Shown here piece by piece: positions 8,760 to 16,943 of a DNA stretch of 64,000 bases. The DNA comes from Mesobacillus persicus. Lineage in GTDB: Bacteria; Bacillota; Bacilli; Bacillales; Cytobacillaceae. Numbering within the stretch: the stretch's first letter is position 1; each line of letters begins with the position of its first letter. The notes under the pieces were generated by a model, which had not been told where the DNA came from, ran no database searches, and saw nothing but the letters and a program-made list of their open reading frames with translations. The position numbers were made by a program, and so were the translations under genes. The stretch lies in the NCBI RefSeq assembly GCF_900109925.1, contig NZ_FOBW01000011.1:62001-126000 (forward strand), written 5' to 3'.

Positions 8760-9728
8760 TTATTTTTTCCAGCGAGTCCTAATCTCTTCAGCATCGGTGA
8801 TGATTGTTGACATCAAATCGCTGACGGTTGGAACATCATGAATAAGCCCCATTACTTGCCCAGCCCATGCAAATCCTTGATTCTCCTTTCCTTCATAAAT
8901 ATAACTTTTATTGGCTTCACCACTAATAAAATCTTTAAGAGACTCATACGTTCCATATTTGTCTTCTAAATCAATAATACGCTTTGTCCATTCGTTGTTG
9001 ATTGCCCTAGCTGGCGCACCAATGGATCGCTTTATTACCACAGTATCATTTTCTGTCCCTTTAACAAGACGTTGCTTATATAAGTCGTTCGCGTGGATAC
9101 ATTCTTGAGTGGCAATAAACCTTGTCCCCATCTCTATGCCTTCCGCTCCTAGGCTAAGAGCGGCCATCAGCCCTCTTCCGTCTCCGATTCCACCGGAAGC
9201 AATAACAGGAATGCCTACAGCGTCCACAACACTAGGAATCAAAACCATTGTTCCTGTGTCATTTTTGCCTAAGTGACCTCCCCCCTCTTGACCAACAACC
9301 ATGACAGCATCCGCACCGAGCTCCTCAGCCTTTTGCGCCTGCCTTTTAGCAGCTACCAATACCAGCTTTTTCACATCTACACCCTCTAGCTGTGAGAAAA
9401 TAGGTGCAGGATTCCCTCCAGTCATGGTGATGACTGGGACCTCTTCTTCAATTGCAACATCTAGAAACTCAGAAAATGATCGACCGTGTTGCCCTATCGC
9501 AAAGTTAACCCCATATGGCTTGTCGGTCATCGTCTTCAGTCTTTGAATTTCTGCTCTCAACGCTTCTGGGCTTTCTAGTGACATTGCGGTTATTTGCCCT
9601 AGACCTCCTGCATTGGACACGACAGCAGCCAAATCAGAATAAGCAAGATATGCAAGCCCTCCCTGGATAATCGGGTATTGAATGCCAAGCATTTTCGTAA
9701 CCTTTGTTTCCCAATTCAAATCTCCCAT
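8760..9728 (-). CDS. Nitronate monooxygenase-like FMN enzyme
   Basis: TIM-barrel flavoenzyme of the nitronate monooxygenase / enoyl-ACP reductase II superfamily, about 322 residues. Visible signatures: YPIIQGGLAYLAYSDLAAVV, SNAGGLGQITAMS, VGQEGGGHLG (catalytic-His region), IPVIASGGIGDGRG and EMGTRFIATQEC (phosphate-binding loop). The reaction for true NMOs is oxidative cleavage of nitronates; FabK-type activity cannot be excluded. The start is either ATG 9728 or TTG 9719 (giving MNWETKVTK, the common family start). The longer frame to 9794 has no ribosome site. It is divergent from speA. Confidence 0.85.
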   Translation of the reverse strand: MGDLNWETKVTKMLGIQYPIIQGGLAYLAYSDLAAVVSNAGGLGQITAMSLESPEALRAEIQRLKTMTDKPYGVNFAIGQHGRSFSEFLDVAIEEEVPVITMTGGNPAPIFSQLEGVDVKKLVLVAAKRQAQKAEELGADAVMVVGQEGGGHLGKNDTGTMVLIPSVVDAVGIPVIASGGIGDGRGLMAALSLGAEGIEMGTRFIATQECIHANDLYKQRLVKGTENDTVVIKRSIGAPARAINNEWTKRIIDLEDKYGTYESLKDFISGEANKSYIYEGKENQGFAWAGQVMGLIHDVPTVSDLMSTIITDAEEIRTRWKK

Positions 9729-9917
9729 CTCCCTTCCAGATAAATATTCGGTTTTTATATGAACTTTCCTTTTAATGAATAAAAACAAGGGCATAAATAA
9801 GAAGACAATTTCTTATTTAAACATTAATTGCTATGCAAAGGAAATGAATAATGCTATAATTCATTTGTTTTGTAAAAAATACATTAATTAACTTGATATA
9901 AAGAGGTGTACCGGCTA

Positions 9918-11390
9918 TTGTTATCGCAAAATGATACCCCACTATTCAGTGGTCTAATTAAACATGCAAAAAAGAATCCGATTCAATTCCATATCCCTGG
10001 ACATAAAAAAGGCACTGGGATGGATCCTGAATTCAGAGAATTTATTGGTGATAATGCACTCTCAATTGATTTAATCAATATTGGCCCACTTGATGACCTT
10101 CATTCCCCTAAAGGAATGATTAAAGAGGCCCAAGATTTGGCGGCAAAAGCCTTCGGAGCTGACCATACTTTCTTCTCCGTACAAGGAACAAGCGGGGCCA
10201 TTATGACCATGATCATGACGGTTTGTGGACCTGGAGATAAAATAATCGTCCCAAGAAACGTTCATAAATCGGTTATGTCAGCAATTGTGTTTTCTGGAGC
10301 AATCCCTATTTTCATTCATCCAGAAATTGATTCAGATTTGGGAATTTCACACGGAATTACAACGGATTCGGTTGAAAAGGCTCTAGAACAGCATCCCGAC
10401 GCAAAAGGGGTACTCGTCATTAACCCAACTTACTTTGGAGTAGCTGCAGATTTAAAGAAAATCGTCGAAGTTGCCCACTCCTATGACATTCCAGTCTTAG
10501 TTGATGAAGCGCATGGTGTTCATATTCACTTTCACGAGGAGCTACCGTTATCAGCGATGCAAGCCGGAGCAGATATGGCCGCTACAAGTGTCCATAAACT
10601 GGGGGGATCGATGACTCAGAGTTCCGTCCTAAATGTGAGGGATGGATTAGTATCCTATAAGCGTGTACAGTCTATTATTTCAATGCTAACGACCACATCG
10701 ACATCTTACCTACTGCTTGCGTCACTTGATGTAGCTAGGAGACGATTAGTAACCGAGGGTAGAGAGTTGATTGACCGCACCATTAAGCTTGCAAATTCGG
10801 TTAGAGGACAAATAAATGAGATAGAACATCTCTACTGTGTTGGAGAAGAGATACTAGGACGGAAAGCAACCTTTGACTATGATCCAACCAAGCTAATCAT
10901 CTCAATAAGAGACCTTGGAATAACCGGGTATGAAGCAGAACAGTGGCTTCGTGAAAGGTATAACATTGAAGTCGAACTTTCTGATTTGTATAATTTGCTC
11001 TGTCTAATTACCCCCGGCGATACCCAAGCAGAAGGGGACCTATTAGTAAAAGCATTGAACGAGCTTTCTAGTGAGTTTCATGAACGAGCAGAGAAAGTCC
11101 ACGTTCAAGTTATGCTCCCTGATATCCCTCTACTCGCATTAACACCAAGGGATGCCTTTTATTCTGAAACGGAAGTGATTGCGTTGGCCGAATCCGAAGG
11201 TAGAATCATCGCAGAGTTTGTCATGGTTTATCCCCCAGGGATCCCGATTTTTATTCCTGGTGAAATCATTACTTCAGAAAATCTTCGATACATCAAGATG
11301 AACATTGAGGCCGGACTTCCTGTTCAAGGACCTGAGGATGATAAAATGAATTCGATACGGGTGATAAAAGAACATAAAGCAATAAGATAG
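9918..11390 (+). CDS. speA: Arginine decarboxylase SpeA (PLP-dependent)
   Basis: PLP-dependent aminoacid decarboxylase of the Orn/Lys/Arg class I family, 490 residues. In B. subtilis SpeA decarboxylates arginine to agmatine, the first step to spermidine. The N-terminus shows QFHIPGHKKGTGMDP; the catalytic pocket shows VLVDEAHGVHIHFH and the PLP lysine in ATSVHKLGGS. The start is a TTG at 9918, 9 nt behind AAAGAGGTG; the GTG at 9906 overlaps the ribosome site. The nearly residue-for-residue N-terminal similarity to B. subtilis SpeA and the adjacent SR1 locus favour arginine over lysine as substrate. Confidence 0.93.
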   Translation: MLSQNDTPLFSGLIKHAKKNPIQFHIPGHKKGTGMDPEFREFIGDNALSIDLINIGPLDDLHSPKGMIKEAQDLAAKAFGADHTFFSVQGTSGAIMTMIMTVCGPGDKIIVPRNVHKSVMSAIVFSGAIPIFIHPEIDSDLGISHGITTDSVEKALEQHPDAKGVLVINPTYFGVAADLKKIVEVAHSYDIPVLVDEAHGVHIHFHEELPLSAMQAGADMAATSVHKLGGSMTQSSVLNVRDGLVSYKRVQSIISMLTTTSTSYLLLASLDVARRRLVTEGRELIDRTIKLANSVRGQINEIEHLYCVGEEILGRKATFDYDPTKLIISIRDLGITGYEAEQWLRERYNIEVELSDLYNLLCLITPGDTQAEGDLLVKALNELSSEFHERAEKVHVQVMLPDIPLLALTPRDAFYSETEVIALAESEGRIIAEFVMVYPPGIPIFIPGEIITSENLRYIKMNIEAGLPVQGPEDDKMNSIRVIKEHKAIR

Positions 11391-11401
11391 AACATAAAAA
11401 G

Positions 11402-11429
11402 AAGGGTATGCGATTTAACGCATACCCTT
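11402..11429. terminator. Shared terminator of speA and SR1
   Basis: Perfect 11-bp stem AAGGGTATGCG / CGCATACCCTT with a 6-nt loop. On the minus strand it is followed by CTTTTTATG (SR1 end); on the plus strand it lies 11 nt after the speA stop. Confidence 0.88.
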
Positions 11430-11440
11430 ATTATTTATGT

Positions 11441-11563
11441 TTAATTTTTTTGCTTTCGCTCTTTTTGGTGACAGCTACAGTTGTTTGAGTAAAGAACCGA
11501 GACTTTTTCATCTTCGAAATGTTCGATTGTAGAGTTGCAAGTTTGACATACGATTGTTCCCAT
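11441..11563 (-). CDS. sr1P: GapA-binding peptide SR1P
   Basis: A 40-residue peptide, MGTIVCQTCNSTIEHFEDEK..., with the CxxC pair of SR1P followed by a CSC motif and a basic tail HQKERKQKN. In B. subtilis SR1P binds the glycolytic GAPDH GapA and, through it, RNase J1. The ATG is 9 nt behind AAAGGGG. Recognition rests on the N-terminal sequence and on the location within an SR1-like transcription unit between speA and the pdh operon. The C-terminal Cys arrangement should be compared with characterised SR1P before assuming identical metal or protein binding. Confidence 0.88.
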   Translation of the reverse strand: MGTIVCQTCNSTIEHFEDEKVSVLYSNNCSCHQKERKQKN

Positions 11564-11599
11564 CAGTACAAACCCCTTTTCCCTCAAATTTAGTTTTGT

Positions 11600-11613
11600 T
11601 GTAAGCGCTTCAA
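11600..11613. promoter_or_regulatory. Candidate cre (CcpA) site in the SR1 leader
   Basis: TGTAAGCGCTTCAA has the central AAGCGCTT of a cre site but deviates at the right end. It lies just downstream of the predicted SR1 start, where bound CcpA would block elongation. CcpA has been reported as a secondary repressor of SR1 in B. subtilis. Confidence 0.45.
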
Positions 11614-11625
11614 GTATCTAAGACC

Positions 11626-11654
11626 ATAATAATATAACACTATTAAAATTTCAA
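11626..11654 (-). promoter_or_regulatory. SigA promoter of SR1
   Basis: Minus-strand -35 TTGAAA (11649-11654) and -10 TATTAT (11626-11631) with a 17-nt spacer; each hexamer matches consensus at 5 of 6 positions. Confidence 0.8.
11631..11641 (-). promoter_or_regulatory. CcpN-like operator overlapping the SR1 spacer and -10
   Basis: Reads AGTGTTATATT on the minus strand, 10 of 11 matches to the CcpN consensus as I recall it (TRTGHYATAYW). It lies in the SR1 promoter spacer and touches the -10 box. Confidence 0.6.
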
Positions 11655-11662
11655 GCCTAATT

Positions 11663-11673
11663 TGTATAACACA
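11663..11673 (-). promoter_or_regulatory. CcpN-like operator upstream of the SR1 -35
   Basis: Reads TGTGTTATACA on the minus strand, a full match to TRTGHYATAYW. It lies 9 bp upstream of the -35 box and 32 bp from the second operator, roughly three helical turns, so two bound dimers could face the same side. Confidence 0.65.
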
Positions 11674-11758
11674 TTAAACTTTTTTTTACTGATTATGTTT
11701 ATGAGTGAGCATATATATAGAAAATGATACTCATAAAAAATCTGATTCAGGAATTCGG

Positions 11759-11966
11759 GACTCAATGATAATACTTATAGAGGATGCTTTAGTGTGGGCA
11801 TTGATGGACGTGCTCAGTGACCATACTTGTGGAGGAAGCTTCAGTTTGGGCATTGATGGAGGCTCTCAGTGACCATACTTGTGGAGAAAGCTTCAGTTTG
11901 GGCATCGATGGAGGTGCTCAGTGACCCTACTTGTGGAGGAAGCTTCAGTTTGGGCATTGATGGAGG
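11759..11966. repeat. Four tandem copies of a 52-bp unit
   Basis: Direct repeat with boundaries 11759, 11811, 11863 and 11915; a partial fifth unit begins at 11967. Units 2-4 differ at only a few positions; unit 1 is diverged. A common core is GAAGCTTCAGTTTGGGCAT. Units abut with no unique spacers. 52 is not a multiple of 3, so it is not a coding repeat. It lies between the SR1 promoter and the terminator of the DUF3055 gene. Confidence 0.88.
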
Positions 11967-12009
11967 CTCTCATTGTACCCTGAAAATTTCCTGGTAAACA
12001 ATAAAAAAT

Positions 12010-12039
12010 GAGTGACCCTTTCATATAAAAGGGACACTC
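12010..12039 (-). terminator. Terminator of the DUF3055 gene
   Basis: Stem GAGTGACCCTTT / AAAGGGACACTC with one A-A mismatch. On the minus strand it is followed by ATTTTTTATTG. Confidence 0.75.
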
Positions 12040-12117
12040 GCTTGAAATTTACATTTTTAATGTTTGTGAGCTAAATCGGAACCCGGTAACCTCATGGCCC
12101 TGGTCTTTTGTAATTCA

Positions 12118-12417
12118 TTAATCATATTGTGGTTGGAATGGAATAATTGGTAGCTCTGATTTAAAAAACTCGACCAAATCAGCTGCTTGTTTGGTTTCGT
12201 TGATGTGGAAGGCTGTCTGAAGATATTCAATGTTATCAAGATCGGCTGGGTCAAGGAGGGCAGATCTGCCTGTTTGCATACAGACGATAAGTGGTTTTCC
12301 AAAAAACATATTCGTGTATACAATCCCGAAATCATAGCGAGTTTCCTCTGTTGTAAAACCAATAAATCTTACTTGTACTTTTTCGTGTTCGTCATAAAGC
12401 TTTTCGAACAGCCCCAT
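12118..12417 (-). CDS. DUF3055 / SAV0927 family protein
   Basis: Soluble 99-residue protein containing VRFIGFTTEETRYDFGIVYTN and FFGKPLIVCMQTGRSALLD, which I recognise as the DUF3055 (SAV0927) family of Firmicutes. No function has been assigned that I know of. The ATG follows a good GGAGGAG site. It is divergent from the DUF1885 gene and has its own terminator about 80 nt downstream. Confidence 0.75.
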   Translation of the reverse strand: MGLFEKLYDEHEKVQVRFIGFTTEETRYDFGIVYTNMFFGKPLIVCMQTGRSALLDPADLDNIEYLQTAFHINETKQAADLVEFFKSELPIIPFQPQYD

Positions 12418-12575
12418 AAACCATCTCCTCCTTTGTTTGAATCTTATGAAAATTATAACTTATAAAAGCGGAGTATTCAAGGTAGCCAAAGCCAAATTTT
12501 GTTACAATATGTTGTCGCTCCTAATGTCAGATGCTATCATAAAAAAGAAAGAATAGGAATCTAGGGGGATGGATT

Positions 12576-13004
12576 ATGTCTGAAACTGCTTATGTTAAAC
12601 TAGTCCCGTCATCGGAGCAACAAACAATCACGACTGACGAGGTCAAATCATTGTTTTCCTACTATAAAGAAATCACCTCAAAAACGGGAACCCAACTCGA
12701 TTGGGATTATGAATATTCCGCATTTCCATATGAAATAAAGGAAGCGGATGAGGGAATTTGGTTTTATTTAAAATCCAGCCACGATCGATACAATGCTATT
12801 TTGCTCGGCATTGATCAAGAAGTAGTCATTGATGAAGATGGAACCGAAAGAAAACAAATGTACATACAGATTACGCTACCAGATACGGCTACTCATGGTG
12901 ACAAGGGGAAAGCAAATGAGTTTTGTAAATTCCTTGCTAAGAAACTAAAAGGAGAACTCCATCTTTTTAATGGACGGATCATGTACTTTTATCCGCGAAA
13001 ATAA
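12576..13004 (+). CDS. DUF1885 family protein
   Basis: Soluble 142-residue protein, MSETAYVKLVPSSEQQTITT..., acidic overall, with a C-terminal beta-rich segment ending LHLFNGRIMYFYPRK. It resembles the DUF1885 family found in Bacillus; there is no catalytic motif that I can name. The ATG follows GGGGG by 7 nt, and a Rho-independent terminator lies 50 nt downstream, so it is probably monocistronic. Confidence 0.65.
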   Translation: MSETAYVKLVPSSEQQTITTDEVKSLFSYYKEITSKTGTQLDWDYEYSAFPYEIKEADEGIWFYLKSSHDRYNAILLGIDQEVVIDEDGTERKQMYIQITLPDTATHGDKGKANEFCKFLAKKLKGELHLFNGRIMYFYPRK

Positions 13005-13053
13005 CCTCACATTCTAAAAGTAATATCATTTTTTAAAAGGTTTTTATAGTAAT

Positions 13054-13078
13054 GGCCCTTGATTCGAGGGCCTTTTTT
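13054..13078 (+). terminator. Terminator of the DUF1885 gene
   Basis: Stem GGCCCT / AGGGCC with a 7-nt loop followed by TTTTTT. Confidence 0.82.
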
Positions 13079-13192
13079 GATTTTTAAAACCTTCTTGCAG
13101 AAATTCTTACTAGCTAGCTCCTCCTAAAGTTTTCCTTGCCTTCTAAATGGCTTTGTCCCACCACCCTATTAGTAATCATGCCCTATTACATC

Positions 13193-13462
13193 TCAGAAAA
13201 CAGACAGTGTTACATGGAAGGATAAATACAAACTTAGACTAACCAACGTTGCCAATAGTGTCTTTTTTTTGGATTTGATAATTATGTTTCCAGTATTGAA
13301 GCCGATATATAGAAAGATTAAGAACATTATCACATTATAGGTTGGATGATCATGTTTCGATAACCATTCAGTGAAGGTATAAGCACTCCAAATAATCCAT
13401 TGAAGTAAAATAACTGAATATATTCTCAAGCACCTTGCACCACCATTCCTAAACATATCCAA
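13193..13462 (-). CDS. Putative small membrane protein, unrecognised
   Basis: An 89-codon frame predicting three transmembrane segments (about residues 15-32, 44-60 and 69-87). I do not recognise it. The ribosome site before the ATG pair (13462/13456) is poor; a TTG twelve codons in has a better AAGG upstream, so the true product may be about 78 residues. It converges on nothing obvious and has no clear terminator. It could be a genuine lineage-specific protein or a decayed gene. Confidence 0.45.
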   Translation of the reverse strand: MDMFRNGGARCLRIYSVILLQWIIWSAYTFTEWLSKHDHPTYNVIMFLIFLYIGFNTGNIIIKSKKKTLLATLVSLSLYLSFHVTLSVF

Positions 13463-13656
13463 TAATAGACTTGTATTAAGTATATGTGGCGAAATTCTCG
13501 TTATTTTTCATTTTTGTAACATTTAAATGACAGACGGAATTTTCGGAAAACCATATGATAGAATGGCTGTATTGAAGATGAATTTACGTGAATACGAACC
13601 TCAGTTTATCATGCAAACATAGCAACAAAGAATCCTTTATAAAGCGAGGCAAGAAG

Positions 13657-14031
13657 ATGAAAGGAATGTCTATAATTCTTACAGCTACCTTCCTATTATT
13701 TACTTCTTCCTGTAGCAATACATACAGTAACGAGGATCTAGGGCTCAATTATGACGAAAAACAAATCCTCTTTTTTTCTAATGAAGCAGACTATCATTTC
13801 GAAGCCCCTTATTATGAGGCCATTATTGAGTTAAAGAAAAAGTACCCAGATGAAATTAACAATATGATGGTTTTATCAGGTGGAAAAGCTAGTAAGTATT
13901 ATAAAACGTTCGAAATCGACCAATCTCCGGCCCTTCTGGTATATTACCAAGACAAGGTTATTGTAAATATCCATGGCAAGGTTTCAAAGGACGAGATTAT
14001 CCAACCGATCACAAAGATACTCTCTAACTAA
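13657..14031 (+). CDS. slp: Small lipoprotein Slp, thioredoxin-like
   Basis: Lipoprotein of 124 residues with lipobox FLLFTSSC (Cys about residue 19). The mature part has a thioredoxin-like ring: KQILFFSNEADYHFE near the start and the strand-turn QSPALLVYYQDKVI, corresponding to the cis-Pro region, but there is no CxxC, so it is unlikely to be a redox enzyme. The location between speA and pdhD matches B. subtilis slp (small peptidoglycan-associated lipoprotein). Start set at ATG 13657, 8 nt after GAGG; the longer frame from 13588 lacks a ribosome site and would hide the signal peptide. Confidence 0.7.
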   Translation: MKGMSIILTATFLLFTSSCSNTYSNEDLGLNYDEKQILFFSNEADYHFEAPYYEAIIELKKKYPDEINNMMVLSGGKASKYYKTFEIDQSPALLVYYQDKVIVNIHGKVSKDEIIQPITKILSN

Positions 14032-14057
14032 TCTCTCTAAAAAACTTCTTTAATCAT

Positions 14058-14091
14058 AAAAAACCTTCTCAAAGAATGAGAAGGTTTTTTT
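14058..14091. terminator. Bidirectional terminator between slp and pdhD
   Basis: Perfect 14-bp stem AAAAAACCTTCTCA / TGAGAAGGTTTTTT with a 5-nt loop; it closes both slp (+) and the pdhABCD operon (-). Confidence 0.9.
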
Positions 14092-14098
14092 AATTACT

Positions 14099-15508
14099 TT
14101 ATTTAATAATATGAATAGGATTACCTAACGCTACCTCTGCGGCTTCCATCGTAATTTCACCAAGTGTTGGATGCGCATGAATGGTCATCGCTAGATCTTC
14201 AGCCGTCATACCAGTTTCAATTGCTAAACCAAGCTCAGCAATCATATCGGAAGCCCCTGCTCCAGCAATTTGAGCCCCAATGATAAGACCGTCTTCCTTC
14301 CTTGTAATAAGCTTCATGAAGCCATCAGACTCATTTAAGGAAAGTGCACGACCATTAGCCGCAAACGGGAACTTAGCTGCAACGATATCAAGACCCTCTT
14401 CTTTTGCACTAGCTTCTGTGTGACCAACTGAAGCCAATTCTGGATCAGAGAATACAACTGCAGGGATTCCAAGGTAGTCGATTTCAGATGCATGACCAGC
14501 AATCGCTTCAGCAGCAATTTTCCCCTCATAAGAGGCTTTATGTGCAAGCGGAGGACCTGGTACGACATCCCCAATTGCATAGATATTGCTGATATTTGTT
14601 CTACATTGCTTATCAACGTTAATGATGCCACGTTCAGAAAGTTCAACTCCAACCTGCTCAAGTCCCATTTCTTCCGTGTTAGGCTTACGACCAATCATCA
14701 CAAAAACATAATCTGCATCAATGCTTTGCGCTTCGCCTTTAACCTCGTAGTTGACAGTTACGCCATCTTCTCTTTCTTCTACGCCCTTAGCCAGTGCTTT
14801 TGTAATGACTTCTGCACCTTTTTTCTTTAGCTTACGCTTTACAAGGGAGGACATTTGCTTTTCAAATCCATTAAGAATCTCATCTGCACCTTCTAGGATG
14901 GTTACCTTTGTACCAAAGCTTGCATATGCGCCACCAAGCTCTGTACCGATATAGCCTCCACCGATAACTACGATGCTTTTTGGAAGTTCTGTTAGGTTTA
15001 AAGCTCCAGTAGAATCAAGAATACGCTTAGAGTATTTAAAAGCAGGGATTTCAATTGGTGTCGATCCAGTTGCAATAATTGCATTCTTAAAGGTATAAGT
15101 CTGAGCTGAGTTTTCGTCCATTACACGCAATGTGTTCCCATCGACGAAAAATGCTTCACCCTTTACAATGTCAACTTTATTTCCCTTTAACAAGCCTTCT
15201 ACTCCACCTGTTAGCTTATTAACAACACTCTCTTTAAACTTCTGTACTTTTGAGAAATCTAGAGTAACGTTCTCAGCAATAACACCCATCTCTTCAGAGT
15301 GCTTGGCATTTTCAAAGCGGTGACCAGCTGAAATAAGTGCTTTTGAAGGAATACAACCAACATTTAGGCAGACTCCCCCAACTGTCCCTCTTTCAACAAT
15401 CGTTACTTTTTGACCTAATTGGGCAGCGCGAATTGCTGCCACATAACCACCAGGTCCTGCCCCAATTACTATAGTATCTGTTTCAATCGGAAAATCTCCA
15501 ACTACCAT
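14099..15508 (-). CDS. pdhD: Dihydrolipoyl dehydrogenase, E3 of pyruvate dehydrogenase
   Basis: FAD enzyme of 469 residues that reoxidises the dihydrolipoyl groups of E2 using NAD+. It has the FAD-binding [17 protein letters not shown], the redox disulfide [15 protein letters not shown], the NAD-binding [13 protein letters not shown] and the C-terminal active-site HAHPTLGE at the dimer interface. It begins 4 nt after pdhC, with its ribosome site overlapping the pdhC end, and is the last gene of the pdhABCD operon before a strong terminator. Confidence 0.97.
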   Translation of the reverse strand: MVVGDFPIETDTIVIGAGPGGYVAAIRAAQLGQKVTIVERGTVGGVCLNVGCIPSKALISAGHRFENAKHSEEMGVIAENVTLDFSKVQKFKESVVNKLTGGVEGLLKGNKVDIVKGEAFFVDGNTLRVMDENSAQTYTFKNAIIATGSTPIEIPAFKYSKRILDSTGALNLTELPKSIVVIGGGYIGTELGGAYASFGTKVTILEGADEILNGFEKQMSSLVKRKLKKKGAEVITKALAKGVEEREDGVTVNYEVKGEAQSIDADYVFVMIGRKPNTEEMGLEQVGVELSERGIINVDKQCRTNISNIYAIGDVVPGPPLAHKASYEGKIAAEAIAGHASEIDYLGIPAVVFSDPELASVGHTEASAKEEGLDIVAAKFPFAANGRALSLNESDGFMKLITRKEDGLIIGAQIAGAGASDMIAELGLAIETGMTAEDLAMTIHAHPTLGEITMEAAEVALGNPIHIIK

Positions 15509-15512
15509 CTTT

Positions 15513-16862
15513 TTACGCCTCCATTAACAATAGTTCTGGATCGTTCAATAAGCGCTTAATATGATTCATTGCATTCTGAGCTGTTGCACCGTCAATCATA
15601 CGGTGGTCGAAGCTTAGTGATAATGCTAATACAGGGGCAGCTACAATTTCCCCATCTTTAACAATTGGCTTTTCAGCAATACGGCCGATACCAAGGATTG
15701 CTACTTCTGGATGATTAATGACTGGTGTAAACCATTGGCCTCCAGCAGATCCAATGTTACTGATTGTGCATGAAGCACCTTTCATTTCATCAGGAGCTAA
15801 TTTACCATCACGTGCTTTTACTGCCAACTCGTTGATTTCATTCGAAATTGTAAATACAGATTTTCTATCCGCATCTTTTACAACAGGTACTAATAGACCC
15901 TTATCTGTATCAGCCGCAATTCCAATATTATAGTAATGCTTATGAACAATTTCGCTTGTTGCATCATCTAGTGATGTGTTAAGCGCCGGGTATTCACGTA
16001 ATGCACTTGTTAAAGCTTTTACCACGTAAGGTAGGAATGTAAGCTTGATTCCTTTTTGTGCAGCTACTTCCTTGAACTTTTTGCGGTGAGCAACAAGTTT
16101 TGTAACATCGATTTCATCCATCAAGGTTACATGTGGTGCCGTATGTTTTGAGTTTACCATAGCTTTGGCAATTGCCTTACGGATGCCGCTCATTTTTTCA
16201 CGAGTTTCTGGATATTGTCCTTGTGGAATCGCAGGTGCTGCTGGTGTTGCAGGTGCCTTTTCTTCTACAGCAGGAGCTTCTGTTTGCTGATCTGTAGGTG
16301 TTTGAGCAGTTTGGGCTCCACCATTTAGGAATTGATCCACATCTTCTCTAAGAACACGACCATTTTTACCAGAACCAGCAACAAGGCGGATATCTACACC
16401 TTTATCACGAGCATATTTGCGGACAGAAGGCATTGCAATGACACGACGATTTGGGTCAACCTCTGCCTGTTGCGCAACTTGACCTGATCCGGTAGTTGCT
16501 TCTGCTGTTGGTACTTTTGGCTGTTCCGCCTCTACCTTAGACTCTGCCTTTGGTGCAGGTGCCTTTTCTTCTTGCTTTGGTGCTTCATCATGTTCGTCGC
16601 CCTTGAATTGTAGGTTTTCATAACCAGGTGCATCAAATGTTACAAGAACCTGTCCAACAGTTGCGACAGTTCCCTCTTCTACTAATAGTTCTTGTACAGT
16701 ACCTTCAACTGGAGAAGGAATTTCAACCACTGCTTTATCATTTTGTATTTCGCAAAGCACATCATCTTCTTGAACTTTATCGCCAGGTTTAACAAACCAT
16801 TTTACGATTTCACCTTCATGAATACCTTCACCGATGTCAGGCATTTTAAATTGAAATGACAC
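15513..16862 (-). CDS. pdhC: Dihydrolipoyl acetyltransferase, E2 of pyruvate dehydrogenase
   Basis: E2 core of 449 residues. Domains in order: a single lipoyl domain (residues 1-77) with the lipoylated Lys in [13 protein letters not shown]; a long Ala/Pro/Glu linker; a peripheral-subunit-binding domain around residues 143-175 ([15 protein letters not shown]); a second linker; and the acyltransferase domain with active-site [10 protein letters not shown]. The start is GTG 16862, 9-10 nt after AGGAGG. An 81-nt gap with a stable hairpin separates it from pdhB, unlike the 3-4 nt gaps elsewhere in the operon. Confidence 0.96.
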   Translation of the reverse strand: MSFQFKMPDIGEGIHEGEIVKWFVKPGDKVQEDDVLCEIQNDKAVVEIPSPVEGTVQELLVEEGTVATVGQVLVTFDAPGYENLQFKGDEHDEAPKQEEKAPAPKAESKVEAEQPKVPTAEATTGSGQVAQQAEVDPNRRVIAMPSVRKYARDKGVDIRLVAGSGKNGRVLREDVDQFLNGGAQTAQTPTDQQTEAPAVEEKAPATPAAPAIPQGQYPETREKMSGIRKAIAKAMVNSKHTAPHVTLMDEIDVTKLVAHRKKFKEVAAQKGIKLTFLPYVVKALTSALREYPALNTSLDDATSEIVHKHYYNIGIAADTDKGLLVPVVKDADRKSVFTISNEINELAVKARDGKLAPDEMKGASCTISNIGSAGGQWFTPVINHPEVAILGIGRIAEKPIVKDGEIVAAPVLALSLSFDHRMIDGATAQNAMNHIKRLLNDPELLLMEA

Positions 16863-16911
16863 TAAGATTCAGCCTCCTATGCAGAATGTCTGCTACTTTA
16901 TTATCAAGACA

Positions 16912-16936
16912 CGGGAAAAGAACAAGTCTTTTCCCC
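16912..16936 (-). other. Intercistronic hairpin between pdhB and pdhC
   Basis: Stem GGGAAAAG / CTTTTCCC with a 7-nt loop within the pdhB-pdhC gap. It lacks a U-tract on the minus strand, so it looks like an mRNA stability or processing element rather than a terminator. Confidence 0.55.
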
Positions 16937-16943
16937 TTTTGTT

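Larger units (their letters stand above)
11400..11619 (-). ncRNA. SR1 dual-function small RNA
   Basis: Inferred transcript of about 220 nt on the minus strand, between speA and slp/pdhD, the position of SR1 in B. subtilis. It begins about 7 nt below a good SigA promoter (11626-11654), carries the SR1P reading frame and ends in a Rho-independent terminator at 11402-11429. In B. subtilis the roughly 205-nt SR1 base-pairs with ahrC mRNA and also encodes SR1P. I infer the RNA from promoter, peptide, terminator and synteny; the ends are approximate. Confidence 0.8.

Noticed and set aside
11759-11966. Possible CRISPR array
   Set aside because: The 52-bp units abut directly with no unique spacers; it is a simple tandem repeat.
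12057-12362. 101-codon minus-strand frame overlapping the DUF3055 gene
   Set aside because: Alternative frame of a recognised family member; low-complexity composition and no ribosome site.
14335-14694. 119-codon frame within pdhD
   Set aside because: Out-of-frame shadow of a clearly identified gene with no independent signals.
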